DNA from: Eucommia ulmoides
Taxonomy: Eukaryota > Streptophyta > Magnoliopsida > Garryales > Eucommiaceae
Length of the DNA: 64,000 nt
Assembly (NCBI GenBank): GCA_016647705.1
Contig: CM028328.1
Coordinates: 52,995,647 to 53,059,646, forward strand
Direction: 5' to 3'
Shown here in pieces: positions 57,106 through 64,000 of this stretch; the first letter of the stretch is position 1; each line of letters starts with the position of its first letter. A model generated the notes under the pieces. The model was given only the letters and a program-made list of their open reading frames with translations. It did no database searches and was not told where the DNA came from. Made by a program: the position numbers and the translations under genes.

Positions 57106-57538
57106 GGAAAACTACATATTTGGTCTTTTAAAGAATGGGGTGTGTGTATGTAGTCATTAAATTTTATATTTATTTTAATCCTATAAAATTGTAAACTTTG
57201 TTAATTATTTTATATGAAATATTAGTTGCCCTCAGCATATAACTTTTTAATGGAAATATTTTTATAATTTTATCATTCCACTAACCTTAAAACGTTTTAT
57301 TTTAATAACGATTTGTTTGACTGTCTTAGATTTAGTGAAGTAATAAAATAGTAAAAATATCCCCACTAGACGATCATGTTTTGATTATAATCTATTTTTT
57401 ATTTAAAATTATTAACAACGTTTTTAATTTTGCAGTATTAAAACAAATATGAAATTTAAGAGACTAAATGTCTAATTTGATAAACTGTAGGGTGCACATA
57501 AACACTCACCCTAGGGATGAAAATGTAATTTTCTCCTT
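57106..57538. repeat. Foldback MITE in the hexose transporter promoter
   Basis: The left arm (GGGAAAACTACATATTTGGT ... TTTGTTAATTATTTTATATG) is an imperfect inverted complement of the right arm (TTTAAAATTATTAACAACGT ... GATGAAAATGTAATTTTCTC). It ends about 130 bp before the transporter start codon, so it may contribute promoter or leader sequence. It is related to the element at 5233-5741 upstream of PLAT. Confidence 0.72.
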
Positions 57539-57667
57539 AAGTAAAACACAAGTTGGAACCAAATTTCGTTTTTTCCACAATCTTTCCCTCTTCTTTTCCG
57601 CCATTGAAGCTCTTCTCATTTCCGTTTGCACTGTGAATCTCCCGCTCTCTCTCTATCTCTAGCAGCC

Positions 57668-60130
57668 ATGGCGGTAGGAATTATAACAAGCGAAGGTGCG
57701 CAATACAATGGCAGGATGACGTCATTTTCCGTCTTTTCCTGCATGATGGCCGCCATGGGAGGAGCTATCTTCGGCTACGACACTGGAATTTCAGGTGCTC
57801 TTACAGCTTCCATTTTTTTCAGACGATTTTGTGTTCTACTCATCATCTACATCTAATATCTCTCAGAGTTAATCTATTAGGTAGTAGAACATTAGAGAGT
57901 TTCTTATGATCGACCGTCGGGAGATTTTGGGACAATTTTTTATTGATTTTGTGCAGGTGGATCGCCCTTTTTTCCTGAGAAAATTCGTATTACGTATAGT
58001 AATCTCATTATAAAATCTCGAAATACATTTGTTAGATAGTGAATCGCATAGTTAGAGAGATATGTATGATCGATTATGGGGAAGTTCTGGAACAGATTTG
58101 ATTGATTTTGTGCAATTGGATGTGAAGGTGGGGTGACCTCCATGGATTCGTTCCTGAAGAAATTCTTCCCGGAGGTGTACGCCGCTCAGATGGACGACGG
58201 CAGCGATACCAGCAACTACTGCACGTTCGACAGCCAGCTGTTGACTTCCTTCACGTCTTCGCTCTACGTAGCCGGCCTGATCGCTTCGTTCTTTGCGTCG
58301 TCGGTGACTAGGGCTTTTGGGCGCAAGCCATCGATTCTTGTCGGCGGAGCTGCGTTTCTGACCGGCGCTGCCCTCGGCGGTGCAGCCGTTAATGTGTACA
58401 TGCTTATACTTGGCCGTCTTTTGCTTGGAGTTGGGGTTGGTTTCGCGAATCAGGTACGGCGACTTATCAATTTTCATCATACGTAACTCTTGAGTCTTGA
58501 CAAACTTTCTTTCTTTTGATCTGCTTGATTCAAAGGAAAATTTACTAGATAGCGAAAGTAGACAGGGTTAATTACAATTTGCTCCCCAATAGTTTGACCG
58601 AATTTCATTTTACATCCCTTATGACTTGCCCACTTATTCCTTCTAGTTCAGATTAAAGTGCAACAGTTATATTTTTCGTTAAAGTTAATGATCAAACCTT
58701 AAAAACTCAAAATTAGTAAATTATTTAATATTAATTAACATTTATAGCCAGGTCGTGTCGAATAATATCCGTTTGCCCAACATTTTTTCCTTTCCTTCCT
58801 TTTTCTTGGGTTGGGTAGGGTCTGGTCGGGTATAAAGGTAAAATTATGGTTTTATGCAATTTTGTTAAATATTTAACAGTTACACTTAAATCTAAATCAC
58901 GTGTGCAAGTGATGGCGAAAAAAATGTAGTTACATTTAATTATGATATCAAATAGAAATTCTACATCTAGTTGATATCTTATTAGATAGATTCAATCTAG
59001 TTAATATTAATTGAAAAACTAAAAGTTTATTTGAATGACTAAAAATAAAGAGAAAAAAAGAGGGGGATAGAAAATTATGAGTAACAAATAACTTACTTAG
59101 AAAAAAGGAATCATGCTTATAATCAATTTTTTTCTTGGTCTTTCCTCTTTTCTTTGGGAGAAGATTGTGGTTTACTTGTTTTTGTTGAATCCCACATCGC
59201 TTGTGTTACCTAATCCTGACTTATATATAAGTCTAGGGTAATCCTTATTTTTAAGGTGTCTTTTGAGAGTGAGTTAGTTCTATTGGGTTTTCTACTGTTT
59301 CTAAACAAAATTCTTATTTTTGCCTAACAATGGTCCCTGCCAATCCTTTATTGACTTGATATTTTCTGTCATATGCAGTCAGTCCCACTGTACCTATCAG
59401 AAATGGCACCCCCCAAATACAGGGGAGCAGTCAACAATGGCTTCCAACTTAGCATCAGTTTAGGCATTTTATCAGCTAACCTCGTTAACTATGGCACTGA
59501 AAAGATCAAAGATGGATGGGGATGGCGAGTTTCACTTGGTGTGGCTGCAATTCCAGCCTCAATTCTAACTCTTGGCACACTTTTCCTCCCAGAAACGCCC
59601 AACAGCTTAATCCAGCGAAGAAACGATCATGAAAGCGCCATGCAGATGCTAAAACAAGTCCGGGGAACTGATGATGTTCAAGCAGAACTCGATGATCTCA
59701 TCAAAGCCAGCGCCATTTCAAAAACCATCAAAGATCCATTCAAGAAAATCACGAAAAGAAAATATAGGGCTCAGCTCGTGATGTCGATAGCAATACCGTT
59801 CTTTCAGCAGGTAACGGGAATCAACTTGATCTTTGCCTTCTATGCTCAGGTTATAGGGTTCATGTCCTAAATGGGTCATCAGATTATATTTTTTTATACA
59901 TTCTCGAATAGCACGCATCAGATTCAGATTTTACTTGTTCCTTCTACTTTAAAAAAACACACTTCACCCCCTTCTACTTATAATCAATTGAAAAACTATT
60001 CTTTTCTTGGGGTTAACTTAACGGAAAATGTTAAAAAATTTGTGAAATTAAATATCCCATCTAAATTTTACATGTAATGGACAAAACTACCGTTTGTTTT
60101 AATTTTAGTTTTATTTTGTCTTTAATAAAG

Positions 60131-60161
<31 letters not shown>

Positions 60162-61396
60162 TAAAAAGAGAGAGATATAGATAGAAAATGTTAGTTTTTA
60201 CCTTCTATTACCATCAAATATTGAATTTCAATGAAAAAATAAAATCCAATTAAGTCATTACATATATATATATATATATATATTTGAATAAAATGTGAAT
60301 TTCTCTCTTTAGTACATTGTAGAGGGGGTAAAGTGTAGTTTTTTAAAGTGAAGGTGTTAAAATGAAACAAGCCTAAAGTACAAGGGGTAAAAGGTTATTA
60401 ACCCTTATATGTAATGTGCACTTAATTAACACATAATTTTAATTAGGAACACATAATTTTTCTTAGGGTAAATGGTATTTTACTCCCTTGTGGTTTGCAC
60501 GAATCGTACTTCAACCCCTGCAGTATTTATACATAATATACAAATAATACATACACACACGGAACAATTACTAACGTTCTTTTGGCAGGTAACAGGAATC
60601 AACGTGATTGTGTTCTATACTTTATTAGCCATTTTTTTTTATTATTCACTATTTTTTTTACATTTATAAATTTGAAAATTGATATAGTGCCTTAAGTCCC
60701 ATGCCTAGAAATATATAAATGCAATTATCAACGTTCTTTTGATAGGTAACAGGAATCAACGTGATTGCGTTCTATGCTCCTATACTCTTCCAAACAATTG
60801 GCTTAGAAGAAAGTGCATCGCTCATGTCCGCTGTTGTGACGGGGCTTGTGGGTACGTTCACAACCTTTATATCCATGTTGGTGGTGGATAAACTTGGCCG
60901 GAGGCCAATGTTCATGATAGGAGGAATTCAAATGTTGATATCTCAGGCAATGATCGGAGGGATAATGGCAGCCAAGCTAGGGGATAACGGGGTGATGGAT
61001 AAAGGGTATGCCATTGCAATCTTGTTCTTGATGTGCATATATGTTGCCGGTTATGGCTTGTCTTGGGGTCCATTGGGTTGGTTGGTTCCTAGCGAAATTT
61101 TTCCACTGGAGATAAGATCGGCCGGCCAGAGTATAACTGTGGCAGTGAACTTTCTTTTCACTTTCATTGTTGCTCAAACCTTTCTGTCCATGCTCTGTCA
61201 CTTGAAGTGGGGGATATTCTTCTTCTTTGGAGGGTGGGTGGCGGTGATGACGGTGTTTGTGTGGTTGTTACTGCCGGAGACCAAAAATGTGCCGATTGAA
61301 CAGATGGATAGAGTGTGGAGGGAGCATTGGTTATGGAGGAATGTGATGGGGGAAGAAGAGACGGAGGAGAAGGAGGAAGAGGAAGTATTGCTGTAA
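57668..61396 (+). CDS. HEX6: HEX6-like hexose carrier / sugar transport protein (STP family)
   Basis: Exons 57668-57794, 58128-58453, 59379-59810 and 60746-61396: 1536 nt, 511 residues, the usual length for plant monosaccharide/H+ symporters. These 12-helix major facilitator proteins import hexoses across the plasma membrane. Landmarks: N-terminal helix [14 protein letters not shown], extracellular loop [15 protein letters not shown] with [10 protein letters not shown] (the lid-domain cysteine), GRKPS after helix 2, [27 protein letters not shown] (about residue 222), the sugar-binding [19 protein letters not shown] across the exon 3/4 junction, [24 protein letters not shown] and the closing [17 protein letters not shown]. 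The acidic tail [10 protein letters not shown] is cytosolic. Sequence is closest, from memory, to castor-bean HEX6. Start chosen at 57668 because [20 protein letters not shown] matches the family N-terminus. Introns 1 and 3 carry duplicated splice-site regions; the acceptors used (TGTGAAG, TTGATAG) are weaker than nearby decoys. Confidence 0.96.
57878..58127 (+). repeat. Tandem duplication inside transporter intron 1
   Basis: The segment around TTATGATCGACCGTCGGGAG ... TTATTGATTTTGTGCAGGTG (57878-57962) recurs as GTATGATCGATTATGGGGAA ... TGATTGATTTTGTGCAATTG (58032-58120). The first copy has a good acceptor (GTGCAG|GTGG, at 57956), but the frame behind it stops soon. The second copy has GTGCAA, and the exon begins at TGTGAAG|GTGGGG eight bases later. 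Confidence 0.82.
59185..59310 (-). repeat. Dispersed repeat copy in transporter intron 2
   Basis: On the minus strand it reads AAAACCCAATAGAACTAACT ... AAAAGACACC ... GACTTATATATAAG ... AGCGATGTGGGATTCAACA. It is an inverted copy of the repeat present at 61570-61690, 62645-62760 and 62900-63072. Confidence 0.75.
59811..59869 (+). pseudogene. First duplicate of the exon 4 start, fused to exon 3
   Basis: Directly after exon 3 the sequence reads on in frame as [19 protein letters not shown] and stop. It is a diverged copy of the exon 4 beginning ([15 protein letters not shown]). Its first bases (GTAACG) must act as the intron 3 donor. If the intron is retained, the protein ends here with about 314 residues. 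Confidence 0.85.
59925..60410. repeat. Foldback MITE in transporter intron 3
   Basis: The left arm CTTCTACTTTAAAAAAACAC plus ACTTCACCCCCTT pairs with the right arm GAGGGGGTAAAGTGTAGTTT plus TTTAAAGTGAAGG. AAAATAAAAATAAAAATAAA low-complexity and a (TA)n tract lie inside. It is related to the elements near 16060 and 48757. Confidence 0.72.
60565..60645 (+). pseudogene. Second duplicate of the exon 4 start, decoy acceptor
   Basis: AACGTTCTTTTGGCAG|GTAACAGGAATCAACGTGAT and TGTGTTCTAT nearly equals the true exon 4 junction at 60746 (AACGTTCTTTTGATAG|GTAACAGGAATCAACGTGAT). Splicing to this copy would give [19 protein letters not shown] and an early stop near 60669. Its acceptor GGCAG is better than the true GATAG. 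Confidence 0.87.
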
Positions 61397-63093
61397 CAAT
61401 CTTCATGATGCCTCAGTTGGATTTCTGATGGTGGTTCTTGTGGCTATGAGGCAGGTAATTTTTTTCAGCAAGCTTCTTCATATTGTTGTACAATTAATAA
61501 AATCCCGATCTCAAATATGCTTAAAGTTTTAGTCTCGTATTTTTTCCCTTCTGCATGTAGACACGCACATTAAGTGTTTAGAAACTCAATAGGCCTCGCT
61601 CACTCTTAAAAGACGCCTTGTAAGAGAAGAATTTCCCTAGGTTTTATATATAGCTGAGGATAAGTTAACATAAGCGGTGTGGGATTCAACAAAGTGAGAC
61701 TCAAAAAAAGAAAAATACGCACAATTCGAGGTTGATGTCATCTTTGCCATCACCAAGAAAATAAATGATCTCACCAGTATCTACAATGAAGAAAATGGCG
61801 GAAATGTTTTTTGTTTTTAATGATAATGTAACATTTTTAGTTAAAAGTAACTAATATCGTAAACCATTAGAGCATTATGTTGTCACTAATGGTGATTTTG
61901 TGTTTTTTGTTATTTTTATTGTTGAATGTAACTAATATTTTACTAAACATTGTGCACACATTAATGCTATTTTTGTGTTTTTACTGTTAGTAAAATATCA
62001 TACATTTTTTGTATTCGTTGTTACACACACTTATCTTGCATACCAACTAGGGGCAATAATTGCACTCGAACCAAAGGGTTATTGAGCCAGAGTGCCCTTG
62101 GTTTTTTGCATTGTAACCATCAAATTGAATCACGTAATTGCCACTGAATTTAGACTTATTCCCTTTTAGATATTACCTATATTTTTTTTTTCTTATTTAT
62201 AATTTTTCCGTACATATATATGTGTTTATATATATATATATATATATTAATAATTATTGATGGGTTTCTTCAAAAACACTTTAGAGAAGAGCCTCCACCA
62301 TTGTTTAGTTTAGATTATGTTTGGACTTTATATTTTACATTTTAGTTATGTTTGAAATGTCTATCGTGACGTTTAGCGATTTGGTTGTTTGGTTTTGACT
62401 ATGTTTATTTTAGCTATATTTGTTTTTATAATTTTACAAAGTTCAATTGCTAGTAATTAGAATAGAGAAAATCGATTTTTTTTTTTTTTAAAAAGTAGAA
62501 ATAAGTAAACAATTTCTCAATTTTAGTTTCACATTTTTATAAAACTTCTAGAAACCCAATGGGCCTAACATTAGAGTGAGATTCAACACTGGTGTGGAAT
62601 TCAACATGCTCAACATCAGACATAAGGCTTGACCTCTGATATCATGTAGAAATCCAATAGGCTTCACTCACTATCAAAAGACACTTTGAAAGAAGAGGAT
62701 TGCCCTAGACTTTATATATAATTCAAAACTAGGTAACACAAGTGATGTGGGTTTCAACATGCCCCCGCACGTGTAGGGTGGATTTTGATAAACCACTGCA
62801 AACGGATATCGGGGGGCCAAACATCCATAGGCTGAACTTTGAAAAACCATTGCAAATAAATATTTTGGGGGGGGGGGGGGGGGGGGGGGGGGGTTGACAT
62901 TGATGTGGGATTCAACATACCCAAAATCAGATAACAATCCTGACTCTAATACGATGTAGTAACCCAATAGGCCTAACTTAATATCAAAAGACGCCTTGTA
63001 AGATGAAAATTGTTCTAGACTTCATATATTGTTATGGATCATTAATGAAAGTAATGTGGGATTCAACAAAACTAAGTGGTTCATTTTGAAAAT
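61397..63093. other. Transporter 3' region and dispersed repeats, no gene
   Basis: A poly(A) signal lies at 61496. Three degenerate copies of a 110-170-bp repeat follow (about 61570-61690, 62645-62760, 62900-63072), with CCCAATAGGCCT, AAAAGACGCCTTGTAAGA, GACTTTATATAT and GTGGGATTCAACA. Between them lie AT-rich DNA (61800-62500) and a G-run of about 30 bases at 62865-62893. No credible gene is present. Confidence 0.65.
61496..61501 (+). terminator. Poly(A) signal of the hexose transporter
   Basis: AATAAA lies 100 bp after the stop codon, preceded by TTGTTGTACAATT, which suits a plant near-upstream element with a U-rich far-upstream region. Confidence 0.65.
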
Positions 63094-63830
63094 TGATGAG
63101 GGTATTTTCGGGCATCACTGAGTCAGCACCTGGGACCCAAACATATGTCCACCCTCGCTGTGATATGGATGCATTACGGAAGTCACAGTGCCGCGCTGGA
63201 GCATATATCGACCAAGGTTCCTCCCTAGAATTTTCTTTGCACCCAGGAAGGAGCAAGGTGCCTCGCAGGGACGTTGTTGCTCAGAGCTCTGCGTCGTGCC
63301 CTAGACGGCCAACTTCAAGGATTTAGCCGTTCATCTCGATCGACTCCCCATTTCAGCTCATTTCGCCTCTAGGACTCTACGGATCTCTACTCTCTTCTAC
63401 CAGCTCACCACTACAGGTCTGACAGAGACCCGTAGGTTTCACCAAATGAGCCCAAAAGTCCAAGCCAAGTGATTATCTCTTAAACTTCCCGGATTGTCGG
63501 CTAAACACATGGTTTCACCTAATTAACCGTGTTTAGGCCTGATTGATCATCTCTGACGCTTATATATACCAGGGGCTATGCAAGCTTGAGGTACGCATTA
63601 TTACGCGAATGCTCTGAGTTTATTTGTTTACTGAACGTATTTCTCTACCTCTTCTTTCTGAGCTCTTATTCTCATGTCGGAGGGATTTTGCCGAGACAAA
63701 TCCCAGCCCGAGTCTTGCGCATGTACGACTCCCTGAGGAGCAAAACTCTGGACACAGCAGATCAATCCTCTCAGGAACCAATACAGCTCACGTGAAAAAT
63801 TATCAACTGACCCCTTGCTATCCCTATTCC
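63094..63830 (+). mobile_element. LTR-like element related to the one in the LINE
   Basis: It starts TGATGAGGGTATTTTCGGGC and matches the complement of 23548-24342 through CGTGTTTAGGCCTGATTGAT-type sequence, a TATATATACCAGGGGCT TATA region, TGTCGGAGGGATTTTGCCG, and CCAATACAGCTCACGTGA near 63779-63796. The right end is uncertain: AAAAT occurs at 63089-63093 and 63796-63800, but the LTR copy in the LINE extends further. No protein domain is recognisable. Confidence 0.7.
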
Positions 63831-64000
63831 TAACTTAAAGTAGAATTATGAGTTGAACATTGATTGTGCCTTCCTTTGGTGTTCATATAAATTTTAGTTG
63901 TATGTAATTGATATTGCACCCAATCAAGACGTGTTTTAGTTGCAAATTTAAAACGACGGAAAAACAGAATTAAACATGAATAAAACACGGGACTAGAATG
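63831..64000. other. Right-edge sequence, unassigned
   Basis: AT-rich sequence with TTGATATTGCACCCAATCAA and an ACGACGGAAAAACAG patch. It may belong to an element continuing beyond the window. I see no gene. Confidence 0.4.

Noticed and set aside
57626-57667. Upstream in-frame extension of the hexose transporter
   Set aside because: It begins at a TTG, not ATG, and runs through a CT-rich leader; the family N-terminus starts at 57668.
59811-59869. In-frame continuation of transporter exon 3 as the true coding sequence
   Set aside because: It stops after 19 residues and duplicates the exon 4 start; joining 59810 to 60746 gives a full 511-residue transporter.

Overview
The window is nuclear DNA of a flowering plant, most likely a eudicot: GT-AG introns, AT-rich intergenic DNA, plant-type LINE, Ty3/gypsy, MULE, hAT and MITE elements, and three genes that read as plant orthologues. 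The species cannot be named from the sequence. Only three genes look complete, and together they occupy about 12 kb including introns. Almost everything else is transposable-element DNA.

Left part (1-22.6 kb). An LTR-like fragment runs off the left edge. A two-exon PLAT-domain gene (minus strand, 2915-4930) follows, with degenerate extra copies of its signal-peptide exon inside its intron. A 2.9-kb solo LTR with a perfect AAAAG target duplication lies at 9489-12397. A nine-exon autophagy E2 gene, ATG3 (minus strand, 15151-21359, 314 codons), has foldback MITEs in its introns and against its 3' end, some of them nested.

Centre (22.65-48.05 kb). This is one L1-type LINE of about 6.4 kb cut into five pieces by four later LTR-element insertions: a 0.8-kb solo LTR, a 12.5-kb Ty3/gypsy element (TSD GCTAA) whose 3' LTR carries another solo LTR (TSD TATAT), a 1.9-kb solo LTR, and a truncated Tat/Ogre-like element. 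Removing the insertions leaves the LINE domains in the normal order: ORF1 (DUF4283, CCHC), endonuclease, RT, zf-RVT, RNase H, poly(A).

Right part (48-64 kb). A hAT element (TSD CTTCTATA) is followed by a MULE (TSD TTCATAGTAT) that holds another solo LTR. Next comes a Pack-MULE-like element carrying the first two coding exons of formate-tetrahydrofolate ligase; it sits exactly between two 0.6-kb direct repeats. A HEX6-like hexose transporter gene (plus strand, 57668-61396, 511 codons) follows, with duplicated splice-site regions in two introns. Dispersed repeats and another LTR-like copy fill the end.

The three genes are unrelated in function (a secreted or ER-associated stress protein, an autophagy conjugating enzyme, a plasma-membrane sugar/H+ symporter) and form no operon or cluster. 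The main interest is structural: deep TE nesting, five LTRs of one family each carrying a different minisatellite, gene-fragment capture, and duplicated splice-site segments inside functional genes. I found no convincing non-TE novel system.
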